From contig JAJECO010000082.1 in assembly GCA_022822005.1 (NCBI GenBank), forward strand, positions 1 through 42,921: 42,921 nt of DNA, written 5' to 3'. Made by a program: the position numbers and the translations under genes. This DNA is from Candidatus Poribacteria bacterium. GTDB taxonomy: Bacteria > Poribacteria > WGA-4E > PCPOR2b. Of this stretch, positions 25,640 through 34,103 are shown one piece after another; position 1 is the stretch's first letter, and each line of letters starts with the position of its first letter. The notes beneath the pieces were generated by a model that saw only the letters and a list, made by a program, of their open reading frames with translations, searched no databases and was not told where the DNA came from.

Positions 25640-26659
25640 ATGAATCTGAAGGTTGGCGTTGTGGGGTTAGGCCGTGGACGCGTATACCTCGACCGCTTCT
25701 CGGAACAGACTCAGACGGAGGTAGTCGCGGTGTGTGATGCGGATACATCTCGGTTGGAAGCAGCGGAATATCCCACCGATGCGTCAAGCTACACCAGTTA
25801 TGAGGAATTTCTGAGACACGATCTGGATATCGTGGTCATTTGCACGGAGATGCCGCAGCATGCGGATCACACTATCGCTGCACTGGAAGGCGGGAAACAT
25901 GTCCTCTGTGAAGTGCCGGCGGCATATACACTCTCAGAGTGCGAAGCGGTTGTCCAAACTGTCGAAAAGACTGGATTGAAATATATGCTCGCTGAGAACT
26001 GTTGCTATAGCGACATGCATCTCGCATGGAAGGAACAGATCGATGCCGGTGAACTTGGAAAGATTATCTACGCTGAAGCCGAATACATCCACGATTGTCG
26101 AGGGATGATGCGGCGCGGGGATGGGACGTTGACATGGCGCGCCAAGATGCCGCCAATTCAATATTGCACGCATAGCCTCGGACCACTACTTTTTTTGATG
26201 GAAGATCGATGCGTATCGGTGACAGGTTTGAATCCCGGCTCTAACATCGCGCCCGATCTCGGTGTAATTGACCTTGAGGTTGGACTGTTTCAGATGGAGA
26301 GCGGTGCGGTTGTCAAGATTTTGTGCGGTTTCTCGATTGAGCGTCACCCAGCATTCCACTGGTATGTGATCTACGGCACAAACGGTGCGTTAGAAAGCAA
26401 ACGTCAGTATAAGGACAGGGAAAGCGGATACTTCCGAGGGATAGCACCGGATCGAGACATGACTCCCTTTACAAGTGATGACAGCGGGCACGGAGTCGCT
26501 GAAAACAGAATTGTTGAGGGGTTCATCGAATCCATTCTGAACGATACGAAACCGCCAATCGATGTGTACGACGCAATGGACTATACGGCGCCGGGAATTT
26601 GTGCCCATCTATCCGCTGAAAAAGGTGGAACGGTTGTGCCGGTGCCGAATTATCGGTGA
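25640..26659 (+). CDS. Gfo/Idh/MocA-family oxidoreductase with altered EKP motif
   Basis: A 339-residue NAD(P)-dependent dehydrogenase-like protein. The Rossmann motif VGVVGLGRGRVYLDRF is followed by EMPQHADHTIAALEGGKHV. The family's usual EKP, whose Lys is catalytic, is here EVP (LCEVPAAYTL), so the Lys is missing. The substrate-domain His may lie in CTHSLGP. Loss of this Lys suggests altered or absent dehydrogenase chemistry. It has an AAGGAGAG site and lies 11 bases after the TrmH gene. Confidence 0.85.
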   Translation: MNLKVGVVGLGRGRVYLDRFSEQTQTEVVAVCDADTSRLEAAEYPTDASSYTSYEEFLRHDLDIVVICTEMPQHADHTIAALEGGKHVLCEVPAAYTLSECEAVVQTVEKTGLKYMLAENCCYSDMHLAWKEQIDAGELGKIIYAEAEYIHDCRGMMRRGDGTLTWRAKMPPIQYCTHSLGPLLFLMEDRCVSVTGLNPGSNIAPDLGVIDLEVGLFQMESGAVVKILCGFSIERHPAFHWYVIYGTNGALESKRQYKDRESGYFRGIAPDRDMTPFTSDDSGHGVAENRIVEGFIESILNDTKPPIDVYDAMDYTAPGICAHLSAEKGGTVVPVPNYR

Positions 26660-26670
26660 ACCAGTTGTGT

Positions 26671-26694
26671 AGGGAACGCAGATCTGCGTTCCCT
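26671..26694. terminator. Perfect 24-base palindrome between convergent genes
   Basis: AGGGAACGCAGA at 26671-26682 is followed directly by its exact inverse. It lies in the 47-base gap between the stop codons of the Gfo/Idh gene (26659) and the methyltransferase gene (26707). It has no T tract, so a terminator role is only a possibility. A degenerate copy is at 19224. Confidence 0.5.
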
Positions 26695-26706
26695 GCTAAG
26701 ATTACT

Positions 26707-27738
26707 TCATATCTTTTCAAACGCTACGATATCTCGATGGATTTTATCAGAGATCCGAGCCCGCAGATCCGCATCAGCGAAACGTTGTCGGAACCCGTGT
26801 TTCTGGATCAGATTGAGCACCCTTTCGCGGGGCAGTGTCTTTAAATTATACGCAACTACAACCGTTCCGTTGGGTTTGAGTAGGCGTTTCCAACTTGGCA
26901 GCGCCTCATCCAGCAGCCCATCTAACGGAATCGGCGCGAGTTTTTCGTTTCGACTACCTGCGCTGACGCCATACGGAAAATCCGTGATTAAGCTATCGAA
27001 TTGCTGGTTAGGCAGATATTGATGCGCCTCTCGTGTATCGCCATTGATGATCTGATACCGGTTTTGGGGAGGGTCGTGTGTTACGAACAGATGGCACGCT
27101 CCTTCCTGGGACTCTTCAAAAGGTATCCCAAGCCGCTGCAACAGTTTTCGGAGATTCTCGGCGCTTCGTTTCGAGGCTGTAGGAGAAATCTCCAGTGTCG
27201 CACCATCAACCCCTCTTAACACGCACTCGAAAAGTGTCTGTCCGTAACCGCCCATCGGATCCAGCACACAGTCGATAGGTTCGGCGTTGGAACCGAGATT
27301 CAGCATCGCACGAATCAGGTAGGGAGATTGCCTCGCCGGGGATTGGTAATCAAACGCCTGTGGAGAAATTGTCGCGACCCAACCTTTGTCGAGCGTGAGG
27401 GTCGGTTGGCGCCCCCCAGATTCAACGAACGCACAGAAACCGTCGTAATCCTTCCGTAGGGATTCCGCCACGCGGTGGTCAGTGGAACCCTCCGCCCTAT
27501 CCTCCCAAATGAGCATGTCGATCTGTATCAGAAATGTCATCCACCGGCATCGCTCGATCGCTTCAGGCGTCAACCCACCCGTATGCCAAACGATACTCCC
27601 CGGCGGATAGATCTCCGGCGTTGCCACCTCGACGACATGCGGCAGCAGATTCACAATTTCTGCCTCAGATAACCGTCCAACGATCCCCTCGTGACCGCTG
27701 ACCTGCTTGTATTGAAAGTAGTAGACTGATAGGCTCAT
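26707..27738 (-). CDS. TRM11/UPF0020-like methyltransferase
   Basis: A 343-residue Rossmann-fold methyltransferase. The C-terminal half has VLDPMGGYGQTLFECVLRGVDG (S-adenosylmethionine site), INGDTREA, and the amino-methyltransferase motif DFPYG in LITDFPYGVSAG, where DPPYG is usual in tRNA G10 (TRM11) and related enzymes. The N-terminal half is divergent, with no clear THUMP domain. ATG 27738 lacks a strong binding site. Probable target is RNA, but DNA or small-molecule methylation is not excluded. Confidence 0.78.
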   Translation of the reverse strand: MSLSVYYFQYKQVSGHEGIVGRLSEAEIVNLLPHVVEVATPEIYPPGSIVWHTGGLTPEAIERCRWMTFLIQIDMLIWEDRAEGSTDHRVAESLRKDYDGFCAFVESGGRQPTLTLDKGWVATISPQAFDYQSPARQSPYLIRAMLNLGSNAEPIDCVLDPMGGYGQTLFECVLRGVDGATLEISPTASKRSAENLRKLLQRLGIPFEESQEGACHLFVTHDPPQNRYQIINGDTREAHQYLPNQQFDSLITDFPYGVSAGSRNEKLAPIPLDGLLDEALPSWKRLLKPNGTVVVAYNLKTLPRERVLNLIQKHGFRQRFADADLRARISDKIHRDIVAFEKI

Positions 27739-28032
27739 GTTAAAATCCAGTGTAAGACACTAAGAGGTTGAAACGTGATGCGTGAAACGTGAAAGCAGTT
27801 TGTTCATTTGTTCATTGGTGCAGCCGGGCTAAGAAGCCCGTCCCCGATAAATCGGGATGCAAGCACCTACGAGGCTCATCGAAAAAGAAAGTGCAAAACG
27901 TAAAGAGAAACGGAGTTTTTTAACCCCCCTGCGAAGGGGGGAAAGACAATCCCGATTCATCGGGACTTGTCAGGGGGGTCAAGCTCGGTTTCTGTTACAC
28001 AATTTCTTAACGTGAGCTCTAAGAAAAAAGGA
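27739..28032. repeat. Repeat-filled gap: split hairpin interrupted by C/G-tract palindrome
   Basis: A GAAACGTGATGCGTGAAACG direct repeat lies near 27771. At 27907-27920 the left arm GAAACGGAGTTTTT is separated from the right arm AAGCTCGGTTTC (27981-27992) by a C/G-tract palindrome (27922-27979) with an internal CCCGATTCATCGGG. The right arm continues as TGTTACACAATTTCTTAAC, like the intact hairpin at 22975-23025. No gene is seen. Confidence 0.6.
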
Positions 28033-28062
28033 TTGACAGGACGCGAAAGGGCGTATTAGAGT
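28033..28062 (+). promoter_or_regulatory. Candidate promoter for the haem-protein gene
   Basis: A consensus TTGACA (28033-28038) is followed after 18 bases by TAGAGT (28057-28062), a 4-of-6 match to the -10 box. The start codon of the next gene is at 28099 with TAGGAGA in between. Confidence 0.4.
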
Positions 28063-28098
28063 ATAAACCCCAACAGAGACCTTTAGGAGAAATGATAG

Positions 28099-28461
28099 AT
28101 GCGCCGACTCATCGTTTGGATTTCAGTGATACTGGCGATCGGTTTAATAGTAATTATAACTGTTGCACTGGTCAGGATGCCACAAGCAACGCCGAAAATT
28201 TTTCCAGCAGACCGGGGGCCTAACTTCATCGATGTATCAGTCTATTCGTCAGAGATGCAGGAAAACTACAAGTTGTTTGAGCAAAAATGTAGCCGCTGCC
28301 ATACCCTTGCCCGTCCAATTAATTCAGAATTTGTTGGGGAGGAGTGGCGAAAGTATGTCTACAAAATGATGCGGAAACCGGGGTCAGGACTGACACCGAA
28401 CACAGCCGAACCGATTATTCAGTTTCTGATTTACGATTCTAAAGTTCGGACAAAAGAGTAA
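28099..28461 (+). CDS. Small monohaem c-type cytochrome-like protein
   Basis: A 120-residue protein with an N-terminal membrane anchor or signal (VWISVILAIGLIVIITVALV) and a haem-binding CSRCH (Cys64, Cys67, His68). The following WRKYVYKMMRKPGSGL could supply the Met sixth ligand. The C terminus NTAEPIIQFLIYDS resembles single-haem sensors or electron carriers. The haem would be attached outside the cytoplasmic membrane. TAGGAG precedes ATG 28099. An FGE-like gene follows after 32 bases, so they may be co-transcribed. Confidence 0.82.
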   Translation: MRRLIVWISVILAIGLIVIITVALVRMPQATPKIFPADRGPNFIDVSVYSSEMQENYKLFEQKCSRCHTLARPINSEFVGEEWRKYVYKMMRKPGSGLTPNTAEPIIQFLIYDSKVRTKE

Positions 28462-28493
28462 TCAACAAATCGTCGCAATTATCTGAAGGAAAT

Positions 28494-29297
28494 ATGATGC
28501 AGAAACGTATAATCACGAAACCGGACGAGATGGAATGGGTCACTATCCCTGCGGGTGAGTTTATCATGGGATCAGATGCAGCACAGGGAGGTCATATCAA
28601 GGAGATTGACTCTGAATTTCCTGATGAGTGGCTTGCACGTGAGCAGCCGCAACGAACGGTCTATCTCTCCGAATACACCATTGCGAAATATACGGTGACT
28701 AACCGGCAATTTAAGGCGTTTGTCAATGAGACCGGCTATCGGACGGAGCGGGAGTTGGATGGGCTCGGCAAATCCATCTGGTATAAGCTGCGGGAAGCTC
28801 CAATAGAGGAACGATTAGACCACCCCGTCGTGTGTGTCACGCGTAAGGATGCCCTCGCTTACTGTGAATGGTTCAGTCGGGAAACGGGTATCGAAATCGG
28901 TCTGCCGACTGAGGCGCAGTGGGAGAAGGCAGCGCGAGGCTGTGACGGCTGGATCTGGCCCTGGGGAAATGAATTTGACGAAGACAAATGCAATATTGCT
29001 GGGAAGGGGACGACGCCCGTTGGAAGCTATCCGCAGGGTGGGTCGCCTTACGGCGTTATGGATTGCGCTGCCAATGTCTGGGAGTGGTGCCATGATTGGT
29101 TTGGGACAGACTATTACCACCACGGCCCCCTTCGCAACTCCCAAGGCCCTGAGAACGGTGAGTATTACGTGGTACGCGGCGGATCATGGTATCGGGGGCA
29201 ACGGAGCGCGTGCAGCGTCCGAACCGCTGCCCGTTTCCGGCACTACATCGCGTGTTATACATTCGGCTTTCGCGTGGTTCGGAAATCCGCTCGGTGA
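28494..29297 (+). CDS. Formylglycine-generating-enzyme-like (SUMF1 family) protein
   Basis: A 267-residue protein of the FGE/SUMF1 fold. Features in order: WVTIPAGEFIMGSDA, ERTVYLSEYTIAKYTVTNRQF region, PVVCVTRKDALAYCEWFS, GLPTEAQWEKAARG, then NVWEWCHDWF and VRGGSWY, ending TFGFRVV. True FGE carries two active-site Cys in the segment after GGS; here the first is replaced (GGSWYRGQRSAC), while the second is present. It may therefore not oxidise sulfatase Cys; related proteins include ergothioneine enzymes and binding domains. No sulfatase gene is in the window. Confidence 0.88.
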   Translation: MMQKRIITKPDEMEWVTIPAGEFIMGSDAAQGGHIKEIDSEFPDEWLAREQPQRTVYLSEYTIAKYTVTNRQFKAFVNETGYRTERELDGLGKSIWYKLREAPIEERLDHPVVCVTRKDALAYCEWFSRETGIEIGLPTEAQWEKAARGCDGWIWPWGNEFDEDKCNIAGKGTTPVGSYPQGGSPYGVMDCAANVWEWCHDWFGTDYYHHGPLRNSQGPENGEYYVVRGGSWYRGQRSACSVRTAARFRHYIACYTFGFRVVRKSAR

Positions 29298-29409
29298 AGC
29301 GGACGATTTTTCTGCAATGCGGAAGATGGTCATCCTAAAATGAACGCCCCCTTTTGCGCTTTCTTTCGACCCGAACCAAGATTGATTATCAAAACCAAGT
29401 ATTGAAAAT

Positions 29410-29697
29410 ATGCATATTATCAGCAAAAAGGCATTGCGCGAGTTTTGGGAGAAATATCCTGACAGCCAAACTTCCCTTGTACGTTGGTTCAAACTGATTG
29501 GCAGACAGGAGTTAAAGAACTTCGCAGAATTGCGTATGTTATATCCAAGTGCCGATCAGGTTGGTAATCTGATTGTTTTTAATATCGGTGGAAACAAATA
29601 TCGGTTGATTACCTCAATCCATTTCAATCGTCAAAAAGTTTACGTTCGTCATGTATTAACTCACGCAGAATATGACAAAGGAGACTGGAAGAAATGA
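29410..29697 (+). CDS. higB: HigB-type toxin
   Basis: A 95-residue RelE-fold mRNA interferase of the HigB type. Segments MHIISKKALREFWEKYPDS, WFKLIG, GNLIVFNIGGNKYRLITSIHF and VYVRHVLTHAEYDKG are characteristic. It precedes its antitoxin, the order usual for HigBA, and overlaps it by four bases. The gene pair is visibly richer in A and T than its neighbours, consistent with horizontal gain. There is no good binding site before the start. Confidence 0.9.
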   Translation: MHIISKKALREFWEKYPDSQTSLVRWFKLIGRQELKNFAELRMLYPSADQVGNLIVFNIGGNKYRLITSIHFNRQKVYVRHVLTHAEYDKGDWKK

Positions 29698-30092
29698 GCG
29701 TAATTACAGATGACATTCAAGGACACTGGCGTGTTGTGCGTTCACTTTTTTCAATTCGCAATGAAAAGGAATATGATCTAGCTATTGAGAGGCTGAATGC
29801 ACTAATTGACGAAGTTGGTAATAATGAAGAGCATCCTTTGTATGAACTTCTTGACACATTAGGAGCGGTTATACATACTTATGAAGAAAAGCACTATCCA
29901 ATGCCAGAGTGTAGTGGTGTTGAGATGCTTCAGTTTTTGATGGAAGCTCATCAACTTGAACCGTCCGATCTGCCAGAGCTAGGTGCGCCAGATGCCGTTT
30001 TAGAGCTTCTCAGTGGTAAGCGCGAACTGACGGTCAAGCATCTACAAGCCTTAGCAGCAAGATTTCATGTATCACCGACGGTGTTCGTCTGA
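29694..30092 (+). CDS. higA: HigA-type antitoxin with Xre-like HTH
   Basis: A 132-residue antitoxin. The N-terminal part (ERLNALIDEVGNNEEHPLYE) is the toxin-contacting region; the C-terminal LQFLMEAHQLEPSDLPELGA through LSGKRELTVKHLQALAARF is a helix-turn-helix of Xre type. It begins in the ATGA overlap with the toxin stop at 29694. It would bind its own promoter and neutralise HigB. The A+T content resembles the toxin gene. Confidence 0.9.
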   Translation: MSVITDDIQGHWRVVRSLFSIRNEKEYDLAIERLNALIDEVGNNEEHPLYELLDTLGAVIHTYEEKHYPMPECSGVEMLQFLMEAHQLEPSDLPELGAPDAVLELLSGKRELTVKHLQALAARFHVSPTVFV

Positions 30093-30129
30093 TCCGTTAG
30101 TCCACCGTTGATAATTTTAGGAGGTAACC

Positions 30130-31185
30130 ATGAACGGACAGAACGACAAAATCAGAATTGAATCTGAACCGTTTCGCGCGTTTACAAGCGCGCTCTATGA
30201 AAGTGCCGGTGTTCCTAAAGCGGATGCCGATGCCGTTTCCGGGATGCAGGTTGACACAGATGAGCGGGGCGTGTTTTCACACGGGACTCGCGCGCTTTCC
30301 GGCTATGTACGCGGTATCCTCAACGGCGAAATCAATCCAACGCCGACACCGCAAGTTCTGACGGACGCACCGAGTACCGCGCTCATTGATGCGGATAACA
30401 GCCTTGGGCATGTCGCTGGTATATATGCGATGAATATGGCAATCGAAAAGGCTGACACCACGGGATTCGCCTCCGTTGCGGTCCGCAACAGCAACCATTA
30501 CGGTGCAGCAGCGTGCTTTGCAATGATGGCATTACCGAAGGGGATGATTGGCTTCAGCACCACCAAAACAGGTGGGGCAAGCGTCGTGCCGCACGGCGGG
30601 ATGTCGGGGTTGCTCGGCAACCATCCGGTTGGCTACGCAATACCGACCAAAACGGAGTTGCCAATCGTCTTGGACATGGCAGTTGGGCAGATCGCGTGGG
30701 GCCATGTCGGAACGTATGCGATGGAAGGGAAACCGTTACCACCCGGCTATGTATTGGACGCGGAGGGCAAGCCGACACAGGATCCACGTCAAGCGAGCGG
30801 GATGCTGCCCTTTGGGGGGTATAAGGGGCACGGTTTAGCGATCGTGATGAGTATCCTCAGCGGTGTGATGACGGGAGGACCCGCCGCTTGCAATCGGACG
30901 GACGAGACACCGCCTGACTTGGCAAGAAGAGGACACTTCTTCTTTGCGATTAAGGTCAGCAACTTCTGTCCGCTGGACGAATTTACGGAAGAGGTCGATG
31001 CGGAGATTCGTACTGTCCGCAACGCTCCACGCGCTGAAGGGGTTGAACGGATCTATCTCCCCGGCGAACTCGAATGGCTGCATCAGCAGGATTCGTTGCG
31101 GAACGGCATCCCGTTGCATCCAACGCACCTGAAATCGCTGGCAACGCTCGCGGACGAATTAGGGGTTGAGGTCTTTTGGCGGTAA
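30130..31185 (+). CDS. Ldh-family (malate/L-lactate/ureidoglycolate) dehydrogenase
   Basis: A 351-residue NAD(P)-dependent oxidoreductase of the type-2 malate/lactate dehydrogenase family. Characteristic are VRNSNHYGAA (catalytic His), GLLGNHPVGYAIPT, LDMAVGQIAWG, and MLPFGGYKGHGLAIVMSIL (cofactor loop). Substrates of the family include malate, lactate, ureidoglycolate, sulfolactate and delta-pyrroline acids; which applies is undecided. AGGAGG precedes ATG 30130. Its stop is three bases from that of the convergent DUF4159 gene. Confidence 0.9.
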   Translation: MNGQNDKIRIESEPFRAFTSALYESAGVPKADADAVSGMQVDTDERGVFSHGTRALSGYVRGILNGEINPTPTPQVLTDAPSTALIDADNSLGHVAGIYAMNMAIEKADTTGFASVAVRNSNHYGAAACFAMMALPKGMIGFSTTKTGGASVVPHGGMSGLLGNHPVGYAIPTKTELPIVLDMAVGQIAWGHVGTYAMEGKPLPPGYVLDAEGKPTQDPRQASGMLPFGGYKGHGLAIVMSILSGVMTGGPAACNRTDETPPDLARRGHFFFAIKVSNFCPLDEFTEEVDAEIRTVRNAPRAEGVERIYLPGELEWLHQQDSLRNGIPLHPTHLKSLATLADELGVEVFWR

Positions 31186-31188
31186 TCC

Positions 31189-32514
31189 TTACGGCTCATA
31201 TCCCGAACGGTCCGTATTCCCGCCATACTTCATGGCATAAACAAGCAGATTCGCCATGAAGCGGTGGACATCCGTTGATCGACGTAGCCGCAACATGGTC
31301 CGGCTTTCAATCTCCACCGTCTCCATCGCACACATATAATCCTTGCGATTATAGACGACAGCCAGTCGCTTGTTTATAGTGATCCCTTTTTGGTATTTGA
31401 ACTGCGTGGGTTTCGGCTGGTTTTCAGATCCCCAGAAAACATCGCCGCCCGATGGGGGTAGCGGCAGCTGATAGTAGATGTTGTAGAGTTCATGGTGATG
31501 CGGCAGGTACTCTAAAGGATATTCGGGAAAAATTGTTTGTAACTCATCGGCGACGATCGCGGCAAACAACCCATTAAATCCACAGTCGTCAAAAAAGAGC
31601 ATCCCACCCTGTTCAATAATGTACTTCCGTAACGCCGCTCGCTCTTGCGCAGAGAAGGAGTTGGTCAAGGGTCCCCCTTTGGCAAGATTCCGTCCAACGG
31701 TGATGTCCTTGTCGTGACCCGTCATGATAACCAGTGGAGCATCAAGGATACGCGGATCGGTCAATCGGAGCGAACCGCCCGCATACCTCATATCAGTGCG
31801 GAGGTTAGTATTTTCATCGAGCCACTTCGCGAAGCTGGGTATGGCAGTTGGATCTTGCCACCAGTCGGAAAGGGAGTGTTTAAGCCGAATCAGGCGAATA
31901 TGCCCGCGAATTTCTGTACCTTTACCCTCAAGGACAGCCCCCAGGCGGTCGTCAGGAATCAGGATTGGATTTTTCACATCAAGGGACAGGTCTTGTATCT
32001 CCTCGTTTTGAACAGGAACAAGACCCCCTCCTATAGCTGTCCCTTCGTTTTTCTCACGCTGCAGGGAGGTCCCTCGTGGTACTCCTCTTTGTGTGGGCGC
32101 AAGACCTTCCTCTACAGTTAGGGTGTCTTGACGCATTGTTGTGGAATGAGTTGGAACAGGATCCGCTTCTACAGATAAGTCTTCGTCGAGGCTGACGATT
32201 GGACTCTCACTTAGCGGGAAAGGTTCTTTCTTTTGTGGTAGGTCAACTGCGAGAGAGGGACCTACCGGCGTCACAGTTTGTAAGGACAGCTCTTGTGCCC
32301 CTTCGTTTTGTATCTCACGAAGAGATTGTACAGGCTGGAGACGGGTTCTCCTTGGCAGCTGACGAGTCGATGGAGCCAGCTTTACCCACTCAACACTGAT
32401 AGCGTCATCTTCCACCATTCCCTGCCGAATCGTTAGCACCACAAGGACAGCAAAGATGAGATGGAGGAAAAGAGAGATTACCAACGGCGCAGTCAATAGC
32501 TTTCGTCTTCTCAA
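31189..32514 (-). CDS. DUF4159 protein with N-terminal membrane anchor
   Basis: A 441-residue protein. An N-terminal helix (LVISLFLHLIFAVLVVLTI) anchors it, followed by a long low-complexity, Glu/Pro-rich linker (about 40-200) and a C-terminal DUF4159 domain: MRYAGGSLRLTDPRILDAPL, GGMLFFDDCGFN, FPEYPLEYLPHHHELYNIYY. Anchor plus linker recalls TonB-like proteins. DUF4159 proteins often neighbour the VWA/BatA genes of Planctomycetes-type bacteria; here a VWA gene lies 28 kb away. A TTG start at 32514 with AGAGAGG before it is used. Function unknown. Confidence 0.8.
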   Translation of the reverse strand: MRRRKLLTAPLVISLFLHLIFAVLVVLTIRQGMVEDDAISVEWVKLAPSTRQLPRRTRLQPVQSLREIQNEGAQELSLQTVTPVGPSLAVDLPQKKEPFPLSESPIVSLDEDLSVEADPVPTHSTTMRQDTLTVEEGLAPTQRGVPRGTSLQREKNEGTAIGGGLVPVQNEEIQDLSLDVKNPILIPDDRLGAVLEGKGTEIRGHIRLIRLKHSLSDWWQDPTAIPSFAKWLDENTNLRTDMRYAGGSLRLTDPRILDAPLVIMTGHDKDITVGRNLAKGGPLTNSFSAQERAALRKYIIEQGGMLFFDDCGFNGLFAAIVADELQTIFPEYPLEYLPHHHELYNIYYQLPLPPSGGDVFWGSENQPKPTQFKYQKGITINKRLAVVYNRKDYMCAMETVEIESRTMLRLRRSTDVHRFMANLLVYAMKYGGNTDRSGYEP

Positions 32515-32612
32515 CGTTTTGCCTCTCTAAACAGGATGGGGTAGGAAAACGCCTCAGGGCACAAGTTATGAGGATCTCAATATAGACCTCTCACTCAGTT
32601 CCAAATGTCAAG

Positions 32613-33992
32613 ATGCACTCTATTCCAAGCACACCTTTACGTCAAAATCTGCCACACCCACAGTTAATCCGTCAACTCCATGCGTTTGCGGAAAAGCGAG
32701 GAGTCCAACTCTACCTCGTTGGTGGTTCCGTCCGAGATCTGCTGCTTAATCGACCTGTCACAGATTTGGACTTCGCACTCGCTGATGATGCGATCGCCTT
32801 TGCCAAAGCCTTTGCGGATAAAATCGGCGAGGCATTTATCAAACTGGAAGAACAGCCACCGACAGCCCGTATTGTCATCAGAGAAACGCGGCTCACCTTA
32901 GATTTCGCCGGATTTCGGGCTGAGACTTTCGAGGCAGATCTGCGTCTGCGCGATCTGACAATCAACGCGATGGCACTGGATCTTTCATCACTCTTGACGA
33001 AACCGGAGGTGATTTTGATTAATCCGTGTGACGGTTTCTCGGACCTTGAAGCACAAACGTTACGCTTCCCAAGCGAAAGGGTAGTGACAGATGATCCGCT
33101 ACGGATGCTGAGAGTATACCGTTTTTCCGCGCAGCTGGGATTTGAAATTCCTGAACTCACAATCGATCTCATTCGTCGGCATAGAAATCGAGTGTCACAG
33201 GTTTCGGACGAACGTATTCGCGATGAATTGATTAAAATATTAAATATTGAGAATGCAGGCACCTATCTACGCCGCATGGACGAAACGCAACTGCTCTCAC
33301 AAATTCTTCCAGAAATTGAGAAGATGCGTAGGCGGTTTCAGAAAGCACTTGACCGTCCCCTACGTGCCCTTTCAATGTTTGAGATAAAACCGATACCGGA
33401 TACGCTACAATCATACCGGCCACAAATTGAGGCATACCTGCATGAAGGACTGACATACGGCCTGTCCCGACAACAGATCCTCAAGTTAGCGTTGCTACTG
33501 CGTAACAGCGGCACCGAAACTGCCCTCCAAGCAACGAATCGCTTGCGGTTCGGCAGGAAAGCCGCACAGTTGATGCGCTGCCTTGTGGAACATCGCATGT
33601 ACCTGATGGACTCGATGGATGGCGACGGTCAGATCCCCCGTCGGTCGATGACTAACTTCCTAAGAAGGACAGGCGGTGACTGGTTAGGGGTTCTTTTAAT
33701 AACCTACGCAAATATTCGGTCAGCCGGAAAGAATATACGCCGGACCAATGCACCACCGATGGTGGAAACAGCGCTAAAGCAGATCGCCGATTTGTACTAT
33801 GACGAAATCGCTCCGATAATGGAGTGCGGTAGATTAATCACAGGTGACGATATCTTACAAACGTTTGGGCGGATTTCCGGCGTTGAAATTGGACGTGTTT
33901 TACAGCATATTGAAGATCTCCAGTTTGATGGAGAAATCGGCACACCAGAGGAGGCACTGGAAGCGGCGCGTATATTTTTACACAACCGTTAG
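32613..33992 (+). CDS. CCA-adding enzyme / poly(A) polymerase family protein
   Basis: A 459-residue class II nucleotidyltransferase. The head has LVGGSVRDLLLNRPVTDLDFAL with GG37-38, Arg41, Asp42 and the metal-binding Asp51 and Asp53. ADLRLRDLTINAMALDL and DPLRMLRVYRFSAQLGF are typical of CCA/poly(A) polymerases, and the tail is an extended helical RNA-binding region. It either adds CCA to tRNA 3' ends or adenylates RNA; the two cannot be told apart by eye. ATG 32613 has a weak binding site. Confidence 0.9.
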   Translation: MHSIPSTPLRQNLPHPQLIRQLHAFAEKRGVQLYLVGGSVRDLLLNRPVTDLDFALADDAIAFAKAFADKIGEAFIKLEEQPPTARIVIRETRLTLDFAGFRAETFEADLRLRDLTINAMALDLSSLLTKPEVILINPCDGFSDLEAQTLRFPSERVVTDDPLRMLRVYRFSAQLGFEIPELTIDLIRRHRNRVSQVSDERIRDELIKILNIENAGTYLRRMDETQLLSQILPEIEKMRRRFQKALDRPLRALSMFEIKPIPDTLQSYRPQIEAYLHEGLTYGLSRQQILKLALLLRNSGTETALQATNRLRFGRKAAQLMRCLVEHRMYLMDSMDGDGQIPRRSMTNFLRRTGGDWLGVLLITYANIRSAGKNIRRTNAPPMVETALKQIADLYYDEIAPIMECGRLITGDDILQTFGRISGVEIGRVLQHIEDLQFDGEIGTPEEALEAARIFLHNR

Positions 33993-34103
33993 ACATGAAC
34001 GTGCACCGCTGTTATACGCGGTGAAACCTTAATCCCGATCTATCAGGATTTTACCATACCGCGTCCCAAAAGGACAAATTTTAACGGCATGGAGAACTTA
34101 ATT

